From NCBI RefSeq assembly GCF_030441895.1, contig NZ_JARJAS010000027.1: a stretch of DNA of 47,298 bases. One strand, given 5' to 3'. Made by a program: the position numbers and the translations under genes. Of the stretch, positions 16,367-24,844 are shown piece by piece (positions within the stretch are counted from its first letter, which is position 1; the number at the start of each line of letters is the position of its first letter). A model generated the notes under the pieces. It was not told where the DNA came from. It did not search any database and saw only the letters and a list, made by a program, of their open reading frames with translations. This stretch comes from Enterococcus_D entomosocium. Its GTDB lineage: Bacteria > Bacillota > Bacilli > Lactobacillales > Enterococcaceae.

Positions 16367-17575
16367 TTAATTGCCTTTTGCTAGGCTTTCTTGATGATCG
16401 GCTTTGATTTTTTCTAATAACGCCGGTTGTTCAAAAAGATCTAACGCGGTCAGCGCTAAAAGTTCAGCCGCGATAGCGATCGACTGCAAGCCTTTTTCAC
16501 TCTTGGCAGCGGCTTTGAATTCTTCCGAATGACCCGCAATGTAGTCATCTGAAATCGAAACGGTGGGTTGGATCGTCGGGATCACTTGACTGACATTGCC
16601 GACATCAGAAGAACCAAGACTTGTTTTGGCTTCCGTATCGATCTCATCGGCAGGTACGCCCGCTTCTTGGGCATGGGCAAAGAAGATCTCATCAAAACTT
16701 GGTGTCACGATCACATCGTCGACGGAGTTTTGGAACAAGCCGAATTCATAGGTCGCTCCCGTGGCTAATGCGGCTCCTTTGACGATGTTTTCGACTTTCT
16801 CGTAGACATCGTTCAAGGTCGCTCGATTGGCTGCTCGTAAATAAAAACGACCGGCTGCATATTCTGGCACGACATTGGCTGCCACGCCACCATCGGTGAT
16901 CACACCATGAATATTGACGTCTTTTGGTAAGTGCAGACGCAATCCATTGATCCCGTTAAAGACTTGCAGCAATGCTTCTAACGCGTTGATGCCTTTTTCT
17001 GGTGCAGCTGCCGCATGGGAAGCTCGACCATAGAACTTGATATCCACTGGATCATTGGCTAATGACGCTGTCGTTTTGCCATAGCGATGGGCTGGATGGA
17101 CACAAAGAGCGGCATCGACATCATTGAAGAACCCTTCACGGACAAAACTGCCTTTAGCGGAACCATTTTCCCCACCTTCTTCTCCTGGCGTCCCATAGAC
17201 TCGAATCTCCCCGCCTAGCTCATCGATGAAAGGTTGCAGGGCACTGGCTGCTAAGACGGAATAAGTCCCGAAGAGATTGTGCCCACAAGCATGACCGATC
17301 CCTGGTAACGCATCGTACTCAGCTAAAAAGGCAATCGTTGGGCCCGGTTTCCCACTGACATAGCGAGCATCAAAGCCGGTGCGATGTCCTGCGACATCCT
17401 TTTTAACAGCAAAGCCTTCTTTTTCTAATTGGGCGATCAGGGCATCGGCTGAGTAAAACTCATAGTTGCTGACTTCTGGGTGATTATGGATATCTAATGC
17501 CAAGGCTTGATAAGCGGCTAAACGCTCTTGGATAAATGGTTTAATCGTTGCTTTTGTAATAGTTGCTGTTGTCAT
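16367..17575 (-). CDS. M20-family metallopeptidase/amidohydrolase in the met operon
   Basis: A 402-aa M20 (M20D-like) zinc hydrolase: metal-site motifs FLAEYDALPGIGHACGHN, TPGEEGGE and the CVHPAHR histidine are in order, with a dimerisation domain at about residues 190-300. These enzymes cleave amide or dipeptide bonds; the exact substrate cannot be read from sequence. It is the last gene after metN-metI-metQ, 62 bases from metQ. The streptococcal methionine-transport locus also carries an M20 gene, so release of methionine from N-acyl or dipeptide forms is a reasonable guess. Start ATG at 17575, after AGGAGAG with an eight-base gap. Confidence 0.8.
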   Translation of the reverse strand: MTTATITKATIKPFIQERLAAYQALALDIHNHPEVSNYEFYSADALIAQLEKEGFAVKKDVAGHRTGFDARYVSGKPGPTIAFLAEYDALPGIGHACGHNLFGTYSVLAASALQPFIDELGGEIRVYGTPGEEGGENGSAKGSFVREGFFNDVDAALCVHPAHRYGKTTASLANDPVDIKFYGRASHAAAAPEKGINALEALLQVFNGINGLRLHLPKDVNIHGVITDGGVAANVVPEYAAGRFYLRAANRATLNDVYEKVENIVKGAALATGATYEFGLFQNSVDDVIVTPSFDEIFFAHAQEAGVPADEIDTEAKTSLGSSDVGNVSQVIPTIQPTVSISDDYIAGHSEEFKAAAKSEKGLQSIAIAAELLALTALDLFEQPALLEKIKADHQESLAKGN

Positions 17576-17637
17576 AATCAAATCTCTCCTTTTTCTTACA
17601 TGGTTTTTTTCAGTGTTTTTATCAAATTACATAGCAC

Positions 17638-18477
17638 TTATTTTGCTCCAAAGGTTTCCCAAGCAGGAACACTTGATCCTTTTGACGTTTCCTCGATGAC
17701 TTTTTTCGTATCCTCTGTTTGGTAAGCAGCAACCACTTTTTGGTAAACTTCATTGTCTTCATCTTCTTTACGGGCGGCAATGATGTTGACGTAAGGACGG
17801 GCCGTTTCATCAACAGGCTCTAAAAAGATTGCATCTTCGGTAGGCACAAATCCTGCATCTACCGCCATGCCGCTATTGATAACAGAAACATCGACATCGG
17901 AAAGTGCCCGGGCTGTTTGCGCTGCATCAAGTTCCGAAATTTCTAAATTCAAACGGTTTTCAGTAATATCCGCGACCGTTGGTGTTTGTCCGGCTGCTTC
18001 ATCCACTTTGATCAATCCAGCTGATTGTAACAAGAGCAATGCCCGACCACCATTGGTCACATCATTCGGGATCGCAACTTTAGCTCCTTCAGCCAAGTCG
18101 TTGACATCCGTCACTTTGTCGGAATAAATGCCTAATGGCGCGTTGACTGTATTGCCGATCGATACGAGATCGGTACCAAATTCTTTATTATAATTGTCCA
18201 AGAAAAATTGGTGTTGGAATGAATTGAGGTCAATGGAACCATCAGCTAAGGCTGCGTTGGGTTGATTGTAATCAGAGAATTGGACATATTCTAAATTGAT
18301 GCCTTCGTCTTTCAAACGATCTTTGACATCATCCCAGACATCGGTGTCCGCGCCAATCACTCCTAATTTCACAGTGACTTCTTCTTGGTCAGTGGCTGCG
18401 GCACTGCCATTGTTTCCGCATCCGGTAATAAATAATAATGCTGCCCCTAAGACGATTGATTGTACGATTTTTTTCAT
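17638..18477 (-). CDS. metQ: Methionine-binding lipoprotein
   Basis: MetQ captures methionine (often D- and L-) outside the membrane and passes it to MetNI. The 279-aa lipoprotein has a signal peptide ending in the lipobox FITGC, lipidated at Cys20, followed by VKLGVIGADTDVWDDV and YVQFSDYNQPNAALADGSID, typical of the NlpA/MetQ family. The ATG at 18477 follows GGAGGA; a longer frame upstream has no ribosome site and would bury the signal peptide. It lies between metI and the M20 gene. Confidence 0.92.
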   Translation of the reverse strand: MKKIVQSIVLGAALLFITGCGNNGSAAATDQEEVTVKLGVIGADTDVWDDVKDRLKDEGINLEYVQFSDYNQPNAALADGSIDLNSFQHQFFLDNYNKEFGTDLVSIGNTVNAPLGIYSDKVTDVNDLAEGAKVAIPNDVTNGGRALLLLQSAGLIKVDEAAGQTPTVADITENRLNLEISELDAAQTARALSDVDVSVINSGMAVDAGFVPTEDAIFLEPVDETARPYVNIIAARKEDEDNEVYQKVVAAYQTEDTKKVIEETSKGSSVPAWETFGAK

Positions 18478-18529
18478 TTTTTCTTCCTCCATAGACTTGC
18501 TTGTTTTTTTATTTGTACGTAAGTGGTGG

Positions 18530-19210
18530 TCAGTGTGATACTCGTTTAATGAGTAGGTTGCTGACAAATTGACTGATAAAAACGAATACTAAGATGATCA
18601 AGGTCGCCATGATCGTGACATCGGTCTGGAATCGGTTGTACCCGCGGGTGATGGCTAAGTTACCTAAACCGCCAGCGCCAACTGCTCCTGCCATGGCGGT
18701 CAATCCGATCACATTGATCACGGTCAATGCAGAGACCCGAATGATTCCCGCCACGCCTTCTGGCAAATAGACCCGAAAAATGATGCCGAAAGGACTGGTG
18801 CCCATCGCTTCGGCTGCTTCCACGACACCGGGGTCAACTTCTAGCAAGGCAATCTCGATCTGCCGAGCAAAGAAAGGAATGATCCCAGCAATCAGAGGAA
18901 CCAATGCTGCTGTTTCGCCGATCGTCGTTCCCACAAGAAATCGGGTAAAGGTTCCTAGTAACGTCAATAAGATAATGAAAGGGATCGAGCGGACCACATT
19001 GATGACTTTATCGAGAAATTCAAAGAGCGGTCGATTTTCTAAAATCCCGTTCGGTCGCGTCACTACTAGGACGATCCCTAACAAGATGCCTAAGATGCCC
19101 GCAATCAAAGAGGTCCAAAAAACCATATATAAGGTTTGGATCGTTGCTGCGACAAATTCATCTTGGATCGCAACAACATTGGGAAAATATCTTTCTAATA
19201 AGGCAGCCAT
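18530..19210 (-). CDS. metI: Methionine ABC transporter permease
   Basis: The 226-aa membrane protein has five to six hydrophobic segments and the permease coupling-loop motif around EAAEAMGTSPFGIIFRVYLP, which meets the ATPase MetN. The ATG follows the metN stop codon with no gap (TAGATG), so it is probably translated by reinitiation, with an AGGAGG inside the metN end. Family and neighbours agree on D/L-methionine import. Confidence 0.93.
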   Translation of the reverse strand: MAALLERYFPNVVAIQDEFVAATIQTLYMVFWTSLIAGILGILLGIVLVVTRPNGILENRPLFEFLDKVINVVRSIPFIILLTLLGTFTRFLVGTTIGETAALVPLIAGIIPFFARQIEIALLEVDPGVVEAAEAMGTSPFGIIFRVYLPEGVAGIIRVSALTVINVIGLTAMAGAVGAGGLGNLAITRGYNRFQTDVTIMATLIILVFVFISQFVSNLLIKRVSH

Positions 19211-20287
19211 CTAAAATCCTCCTTTAATCACATTGTTTAATGGTTCTGCATGATTTTCTTTTAAAATATTGGTGTACACTCCTTGAGACTTCAAATATTC
19301 TAAGGCATGTTTGCGCTGTTGGTACTCTCCGGATAAGCTAACGACCAAGCTGCCGATCGGCACTTCTTGCAAGATCTCCACGTTACCGTAAAGAATATTG
19401 GTGGTCACTTTGTAGCGACTGTACAATTGGGCGATCAGTGGTTCATTGGTTTGATCCCCCACGTAGGACAGCTCCACCAGCCATTCATTCGGTGCCAAGG
19501 AAGAAAACTTCGAACTGCCGAGGATCGTTTCTAAGGCTTGGTCGATGTGCGTCGCCGTTCGGATGAAATCTTTGGTCAATGGTTTTTCTGGTTGGCTAAA
19601 AATCTGAACGCTCGAACCTTGCTCAATAACTTCACCGTCTTCCATCACTGCCACTTTGTTGCAGATTTCTTTGACAACTTGCATTTCATGGGTAATGATC
19701 ACGATGGTCAAACCGAGAGTCCGATTTAATTTTTTCAACAAAGCCAATATCTGTAAGGTCGTTTTCGGATCAAGGGCGCTAGTTGCCTCATCGCACAGCA
19801 AGATCTCTGGATCATTTGCCAAAGCTCTGGCAATGGCGACCCGCTGTTTTTGTCCTCCAGATAGTTGGCTAGGAAACGCTTGGGCTTTTTCTTCCAATCC
19901 AACAAGCGCCAGCAGCTCGGTTACTTTTTGATGACGTTCCTGTTTGGACCGTCCCCCATATTTCAAGGAAAAATCCACGTTATCAAAAACATTGCGGCTG
20001 TCCATCAAGTTGAAGTGCTGAAAGATCATTCCGATCGTTTTCCGTTTTTCTCGCAGGTCTTTCGCAGAAAGTGTGGTCAGCTCCGTGCCGTTGACGACGA
20101 CGCTGCCGCTGCTTGGGCGCTGCAATAAGTTGATCACACGGACGAGTGTACTTTTCCCGGCGCCTGAGTAACCCACGATGCCGTACACGTCCCCTTTGTC
20201 GATCTCGATCGATACGTTTTTGACCGCTTGGATCGCGGGTTTCTTTGATTGATTGAATGTTACTGATATATCTTTTAATGAAATCAT
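19211..20287 (-). CDS. metN: Methionine ABC transporter ATPase
   Basis: The 358-aa ATPase has Walker A GYSGAGKST, signature LSGGQKQRVAIARAL, Walker B EILLCDEATSALD and the switch His in IITHEMQVV. Residues about 265-345 form the C-terminal NIL (ACT-like) domain that in MetN binds methionine and shuts down import. The start is the ATG at 20287 after GGGGGA; the longer frame upstream runs through the T-box terminator and is rejected. First gene of metN-metI-metQ-M20, controlled by two T-box leaders. Confidence 0.95.
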   Translation of the reverse strand: MISLKDISVTFNQSKKPAIQAVKNVSIEIDKGDVYGIVGYSGAGKSTLVRVINLLQRPSSGSVVVNGTELTTLSAKDLREKRKTIGMIFQHFNLMDSRNVFDNVDFSLKYGGRSKQERHQKVTELLALVGLEEKAQAFPSQLSGGQKQRVAIARALANDPEILLCDEATSALDPKTTLQILALLKKLNRTLGLTIVIITHEMQVVKEICNKVAVMEDGEVIEQGSSVQIFSQPEKPLTKDFIRTATHIDQALETILGSSKFSSLAPNEWLVELSYVGDQTNEPLIAQLYSRYKVTTNILYGNVEILQEVPIGSLVVSLSGEYQQRKHALEYLKSQGVYTNILKENHAEPLNNVIKGGF

Positions 20288-20317
20288 CGTCTTCCCCCTA
20301 GTTCTTGTCTTTTTCAA

Positions 20318-20600
20318 TAAAAAAAAGGCGTCCTCAAACAAGTCACCTGTGACTTGTTTGAGGACGCCTTTTTGCGTGTTACCACCTCAGTTTAAGCTGT
20401 ACTCGCATACAGCTCCTTTTCGAGTACGATCATACTCTAGCCAGATAACGGTCGCTACCGTCGTCGCCTTGCAAACTACTGCTCGGAACGAATCACTCCT
20501 TGGCCATTTTCTAAAAGTCGTTTGATGCTTCTTTTCAGCTACCGAAGCTCTCTGTTGAAAAAACGTGCTTTTGTACTTACCAATTCTTCGTGTGTGGTGC
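20318..20600 (-). ncRNA. T-box riboswitch 2 (metN-proximal), Met-type
   Basis: The leader has an AGTA-type specifier-loop strand near 20575-20580, the AGAGAG...GGTAG distal stem-loop of stem I, an apparent specifier AUG at 20507-20505 in the context AAAAUGGCC, and the T-box bulge AGGTGGTAACACG (20387-20375). A 20-bp terminator stem (20327-20346 with 20349-20368) and T run (20318-20326) follow. Uncharged tRNA-Met should favour the antiterminator. Specifier identity is read by comparison with the upstream copy and from the metNIQ context. Confidence 0.85.
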
Positions 20601-20617
20601 TATTTGATTTTTGTGTA

Positions 20618-20905
20618 TAAAAAAAGTCCTTTTACCAGCGTTTGCTAGTAAAAGGACGAATACTCGTGTTACCACCTTTTGTTTAGAAGGTTTCCCTTCC
20701 CTCAACTCAACGTCTAGCCGTGCTAGAGATTGGTGCACTTTGTAACGGTAGTGCGCATCCGTGATTGCCTACTTATCGACAATCAATCCTCCAAGGCCAT
20801 TTTTCATCGCTTCTGACTTGACTCTTTCCACCAACCAGAGTCTCTCTTTAAAGTATCCGCGGTTACTTTCCTTCTCAACAGATTCATTATTCTTGTTGAG
20901 TTGTA
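20618..20905 (-). ncRNA. T-box riboswitch 1 (promoter-proximal), Met-type
   Basis: The same elements occur in order: AGTA in GGAAAGTAACC near 20864, the AGAGAGACTCTGG distal hairpin, apparent specifier AUG at 20800-20798 in AAAAUGGCC, T-box bulge AGGTGGTAACACG (20677-20665), then a 14-bp terminator (20626-20639 with 20644-20657) and T run. It lies entirely upstream of the second leader, so RNA polymerase must pass both terminators to reach metN. Confidence 0.85.
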
Positions 20906-20933
20906 CTTTACTGGAAAATGAACGCCTTGTCAA
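20905..20933 (-). promoter_or_regulatory. Promoter of the tandem T-box leader
   Basis: TTGACA (20928-20933), 17-base spacer and TAAAGT (20905-20910) on the minus strand, the only clear promoter ahead of metN; no equally good one is seen between the two T-boxes. Confidence 0.65.
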
Positions 20934-21007
20934 CAAAAAATCACAATTTTTTCATCTAAGTGTTCCCCAAGACTGCCGATAGCGTCCTTGCCAGAATGGT
21001 TTACGCC

Positions 21008-21526
21008 TCAATTTTGATAGAGCATGCCTTTTTCTGCTAACTGTTGTTTGGCTTTTTCCAGAGCCGCAGGATCGGTGTAACGCAACGTATGCAAGTGTAC
21101 CCCATTGGTTAAATCTGAGAGCAAGCGGGCTTCTGCATGTTTGGTTTTGTTGATGAAATCAGTCACGTCTTGGTCTGTTTGAATCTGCAAATTGCCAGTG
21201 ATCTCTCCATAGATTTCATGTTCAACGATGACATCGACCACTTCCACGCCACAAGCGACAAAAATCCGCAATTCTTCTTCGGTTTGTTCAGGCCGATGCT
21301 GCACCGCTAGCTTGCTGACATGCCCCGCCTCATTCAACAGTGCTTGCAGTCGATAGCCGCGAGCAGTGGCCGCGATCGCTTCACCGGCTGCTCGCAGCAA
21401 GGCAATGTCCCCAACGATGATTTGGCGACTGACTCCTAGTGATTCTGCCAGTTTGCTGGCACTGATCGCTTTGTCCGCTTGCTTCAATGCCGCTAAAATC
21501 GTTTCTCGACGTGTTGCTCCATCCAT
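21008..21526 (-). CDS. niaR: Niacin-responsive transcriptional repressor NiaR
   Basis: A 172-aa protein with an N-terminal HTH_11 domain (residues about 4-58, with ASKLAESLGVSRQIIVGDIA as the helix-turn-helix) and a C-terminal 3H domain containing VVDVIVEHEIYGEITGNLQI and GVHLHTLRY, whose histidines bind metal in this family. NiaR (YrxA) represses NAD-synthesis or niacin-uptake genes when nicotinic acid is present. Start ATG at 21526, seven bases after GGAGG; an ATG two codons earlier is too close. Last gene of a unit with the acetyltransferase fusion and the sirtuin. No typical niacin transporter is in view. Confidence 0.88.
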   Translation of the reverse strand: MDGATRRETILAALKQADKAISASKLAESLGVSRQIIVGDIALLRAAGEAIAATARGYRLQALLNEAGHVSKLAVQHRPEQTEEELRIFVACGVEVVDVIVEHEIYGEITGNLQIQTDQDVTDFINKTKHAEARLLSDLTNGVHLHTLRYTDPAALEKAKQQLAEKGMLYQN

Positions 21527-21528
21527 AC

Positions 21529-22377
21529 TCATTCCTCCAATTGATTCTCTTGATAGGTTTTTGAGTGTTTCATAATTGATTGAAACATGGCTAAAATCGT
21601 TTCCTCATAGGCTTGATTTGAAATCGCCTGCCGAATATTTTTCAGCACTTTCTCTTCACGATTTTCATCTAAAACCGGCAACTGACTACTTTTCTTCAAT
21701 TGCACGATTTCATTAACTGTACTCATGCGTTTTTCTAAAAGATGCGTGAGCTGCCAATCAAGGTCATCGATTGCCGCTCGCTGAACAGCCAAAGGATCTT
21801 GCTGGTTGTTTTCTTCTTCCAAGTCGATCGTCTTGATGACCCGTGCCGGATTTCCCGCCAGCACAACATTGTCTGGGAATGATTTTGTGACCACACTGCC
21901 AGCCCCCACCACGACATTGTTACCTAAGCGTACCCCCGGCAAAATCGTGGCCGCGCCACCGATCCACGCGTTATCGCCAATCACGATCGGTGCCCCTAAT
22001 TCTAAGCCGCTATTTCGTTTGACCGGATGCAATGGATGAGTCGCCGTAAACAACCGAACATTGGGTGCCAGCATACAGTTGTCACCAAAGGTAATTGGAC
22101 AAACATCTAATAGCACACAGTCGTAGTTAGCATAGAAGTTTTTGCCGACAGAAATATTGTAGCCATAATCAAAGCGGACATTCGGTTCGATATAGATTCG
22201 ACCAGTCACAGAGCCGAAAGTTTCTTTTAGTAACTGCTCTTTGATTTTTGTATCAGTTTCTTGGTTGATCAGGTTCATTTGTTCACGGGCATATTTCCGG
22301 TCTGCCACCAATTCTGGATCTGGGGAAAAGTACAATTCGCCAGCAATCATTTTCTCTTTTTCGGTACGTTGTGTCAT
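21529..22377 (-). CDS. Maltose-type O-acetyltransferase fused to an AroQ chorismate mutase domain
   Basis: Residues 1-185 are a left-handed-beta-helix sugar acetyltransferase of the maltose/galactoside type (EKMIAGELYF near the start, catalytic His114 in TATHPLHPV, hexapeptide repeats such as IVIGDNAWIGG). Residues about 193-278 match the AroQ chorismate mutase helix bundle. By alignment with E. coli chorismate mutase its active-site set is present: Arg200, Arg217, Lys228, Asp237, Arg240, Glu241 and Gln276. The frame is continuous with no internal ribosome site seen at the junction. Start ATG at 22377 after AAGGAG. A combined shikimate-branch and acetyl-transfer function is not known to me; both halves look intact. 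Confidence 0.85.
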   Translation of the reverse strand: MTQRTEKEKMIAGELYFSPDPELVADRKYAREQMNLINQETDTKIKEQLLKETFGSVTGRIYIEPNVRFDYGYNISVGKNFYANYDCVLLDVCPITFGDNCMLAPNVRLFTATHPLHPVKRNSGLELGAPIVIGDNAWIGGAATILPGVRLGNNVVVGAGSVVTKSFPDNVVLAGNPARVIKTIDLEEENNQQDPLAVQRAAIDDLDWQLTHLLEKRMSTVNEIVQLKKSSQLPVLDENREEKVLKNIRQAISNQAYEETILAMFQSIMKHSKTYQENQLEE

Positions 22378-22390
22378 ATCATAAACTCCT

Positions 22391-23083
22391 TCATTCAATT
22401 TTCTGGAAAAACGTTTCGGCTGCTGCGGTCAACATGCCATATTCATTCGGGATCGCCAATGGTTCCTTATTGATGACCAACACCTGCTGGCTGTAATCGA
22501 CTAGCCCTGCAAAAGGATAGACTTGCAGCGAAGTCCCCACGACCACCGTCAGGTCGGCTTGAGCAACGGCTTGAATGGCTCCCTCAATGGTTTCATCCGT
22601 AAATCCTTCCCCATAAAGCACGATCGCCGGCCGAATCTGACCGTCACATCCTGCATGGTGCCAATCCTGCAAATACGCTTGCCAAGGTACCGGATTACCG
22701 CATTTTCGGCAATAACAGTTGTACAAGGAGCCGTGAAAATCGATTCTTTGGTGACTCCCCGCTTTTTCATGCAGTCCATCGATGTTTTGTGAAACGACCC
22801 AAACTGTTTTTTTCGTTTGCAGCGCAGCCATTTTTTGATGAATGATGTTCGGCTGGGCCTGAGGATGGTAGAGGTGCTTGACGAACTGATAAAATGTTTC
22901 CGGTTCGTTTTCTAAACAGTCATGGCTTAACAAATACTCTGGCTGGGCCAGTCCTTGATAGACCCCTTTTAAGGAACGGTAATCAGGAATGCCCGATGGG
23001 GTTGAAACACCGGCACCCGTCAAAAAGGTCACGGATGATGCGGCGGTGACCGTTGCGATTGCTTGCTCAATAGATACCTTCAT
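22391..23083 (-). CDS. Sirtuin (NAD-dependent protein deacetylase)
   Basis: A 230-aa SIR2-family enzyme that removes acyl groups from lysines while consuming NAD and releasing nicotinamide. The NAD motif GAGVSTPSGIPDYR (residues 23-36), SQNIDGLH (98-105), and the catalytic His117 in FHGS are present, with VVVGTSLQVYP near the C-terminus. The zinc site is C125-x2-C128 and then H143-x2-C146, where most sirtuins have a second CxxC. First gene of the three-gene unit ending in NiaR, which senses the NAD precursor niacin; the pairing is suggestive of NAD balance. Confidence 0.92.
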   Translation of the reverse strand: MKVSIEQAIATVTAASSVTFLTGAGVSTPSGIPDYRSLKGVYQGLAQPEYLLSHDCLENEPETFYQFVKHLYHPQAQPNIIHQKMAALQTKKTVWVVSQNIDGLHEKAGSHQRIDFHGSLYNCYCRKCGNPVPWQAYLQDWHHAGCDGQIRPAIVLYGEGFTDETIEGAIQAVAQADLTVVVGTSLQVYPFAGLVDYSQQVLVINKEPLAIPNEYGMLTAAAETFFQKIE

Positions 23084-23199
23084 CGTTCTAACTTCCTTTA
23101 TGGCTTTTCTCTTATTCTAACCGAAAAAGAACCGTTTTTGCGAAAAATCAGCCATTTTCTTTTTTAAAAGCAACTAATGCTTTTTCTTGCGGAATTGCT

Positions 23200-23205
23200 T
23201 ATAAT
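23200..23205 (+). promoter_or_regulatory. Probable -10 of the two-component operon
   Basis: TATAAT lies about 35 bases upstream of the response-regulator start. No good -35 is seen 16-18 bases before it, so activation may be needed. Confidence 0.4.
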
Positions 23206-23240
23206 AAATGCAATAAATACAAGAAGAATGGGAAAACCAA

Positions 23241-23909
23241 ATGAAAATTTTGATTATCGAAGACAACAATGAGATCAGCGAAATGTTGGCTACTATTTTA
23301 GCAGCTGACTATACCGTCCAGCAAGCCTATTCAGGCACGGAAGGTCTGCTGCTTTTTCAGCAAGATGCTTTCGACTTGATTTTGCTAGATCGAATGCTCC
23401 CCGGTAAAGATGGGACACAAGTCTTGCAAGAGATTCGCCAAACCTCCACGGTCCCCGTCATTATCTTGACTGCCTTAGATGAACCAGCCGATGTTTCCAC
23501 CCTTTTGCTGGCGGGGGCCAATGATTACTTGACCAAACCCTTCAATGTCGAAGAATTAAAGGCACGTATCATTGTTCAATTGCGAACAAATAAACAACCC
23601 CCTCCAGTTGCCAGCAGCCACTCGTATAAAAACATTCAACTGTTGCCTGACTCGTTTCAGCTGCAACGAGGAGAGGCAACGGTTCAGTTAAAGAAAAAGG
23701 AGTTTGAGATTTTTTCCCTGCTCTTAGCGAACCCCAAAAAAGTTTATACCAAAGAAATGCTCTATGAAGCTGTTTGGCAAGAACCTTACTACGGTGAAGA
23801 AAACACGATCAATGTCCATATCAGCCATTTACGCAGCAAAATCAAAACACTCGATCCAGATGAAGCGTATATCGATACTGTCTGGGGCATCGGCGTCAAG
23901 CTAGCTTAA
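23241..23909 (+). CDS. OmpR-family response regulator
   Basis: A 222-aa regulator: receiver domain (residues 1-115) with the acidic pair Glu7-Asp8, phospho-acceptor Asp50 in LLDRMLPGKDG and Lys in YLTKPF, then a winged-helix DNA-binding domain (about 128-220, ending ENTINVHISHLRSKI...DTVWGIGVKL). It is followed after 14 bases by its histidine kinase. Three 11-bp direct repeats upstream of the convergent ABC operon (26641-26673) are the likely binding site (inference). Confidence 0.92.
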   Translation: MKILIIEDNNEISEMLATILAADYTVQQAYSGTEGLLLFQQDAFDLILLDRMLPGKDGTQVLQEIRQTSTVPVIILTALDEPADVSTLLLAGANDYLTKPFNVEELKARIIVQLRTNKQPPPVASSHSYKNIQLLPDSFQLQRGEATVQLKKKEFEIFSLLLANPKKVYTKEMLYEAVWQEPYYGEENTINVHISHLRSKIKTLDPDEAYIDTVWGIGVKLA

Positions 23910-23923
23910 AAAGGAGGAACCTC

Positions 23924-24829
23924 ATGCATATACTTCAGTTTTTCGCCGCTCTGATCGTTGTGTTATTGTTTGGCTATTGGTTTTTCTTACTATATGATCT
24001 AAAAAAGTACCACCAGCAATTAACAAGAATCAGCGAAATCGAAACAAATCAAGAGATCCATTTACAGACCCGCGTCCCCGCTTTAAAAGCGATCGCCTTG
24101 TTAAACAATCAGATACTTAGAAAAAATAAGCAGCAACACTATCAAATGCTGCAAGAAAACCAGCAGTTGGAACAAGCCATTCAAAATATCTCTCACGACT
24201 TACGCACACCTTTGACGGTCGCCAGCGGCTACACACAACTGCTGCAAGCCGATGCGACCCTCACCCCGCAACAACTACAGCTGCTGGATAAAGTCAGCAG
24301 CAACCTAGAAAAAGTCGAAAATCATCTGGAACAGTTGTTGACCTATCAGCGTCTCAAAGACAATCAGCTCGCTTTGACTTTGGAAGAATTCAATCTTTCT
24401 CGTTTATTGGAAGAAGAACTGCTCCAGCTTTATCCTTCTTTTGAGGAAAACCATTTATCACTGACGGTTGCGATCCAACCCAACATCATGATCATTTCAG
24501 ATAAAAAAAGCTGGCAACGAATTTTCCAAAATGTCCTTGGTAACCTGCTGGAACATGGCAGTGAAACGGGGACGATCCGCTTGAATCAGCAAGGAGATCG
24601 CATCGTTTTCCAACAGGAAAATCAGCTGAGATCACCGATCCAGCACCCAGAAAAATTGACCCACCGCTTTTATACCGAAGACCTTTCACGGCATAAACAG
24701 CAAGCCGGACTTGGTCTGTATATCATCGCGGCATTGACTAATGCATTAGACGGCAAGATCCAATTGGATACAACCGAAGAGACGTTTCGTTTGACCCTTT
24801 TTTGGCAGCAGTCCGTTGAATCCCACTAA
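23924..24829 (+). CDS. Sensor histidine kinase with one short membrane anchor
   Basis: The 301-aa kinase has a single N-terminal membrane helix (about residues 5-25) and no visible extracellular sensor domain. A helical linker precedes the HisKA domain with His91 in ISHDLRTPL. In the ATPase domain the N-box-like segment NVLGNLLEHGS and the G2 segment AGLGLYI are present, but the usual D-x-G-x-G of the G1 box is not recognisable (region RIVFQQENQLRS). Such kinases often take their signal from a partner ABC transporter; a BcrAB-like one lies next door. The start follows AAGGAGG. Confidence 0.85.
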   Translation: MHILQFFAALIVVLLFGYWFFLLYDLKKYHQQLTRISEIETNQEIHLQTRVPALKAIALLNNQILRKNKQQHYQMLQENQQLEQAIQNISHDLRTPLTVASGYTQLLQADATLTPQQLQLLDKVSSNLEKVENHLEQLLTYQRLKDNQLALTLEEFNLSRLLEEELLQLYPSFEENHLSLTVAIQPNIMIISDKKSWQRIFQNVLGNLLEHGSETGTIRLNQQGDRIVFQQENQLRSPIQHPEKLTHRFYTEDLSRHKQQAGLGLYIIAALTNALDGKIQLDTTEETFRLTLFWQQSVESH

Positions 24830-24844
24830 CTCATGGCTATACAC

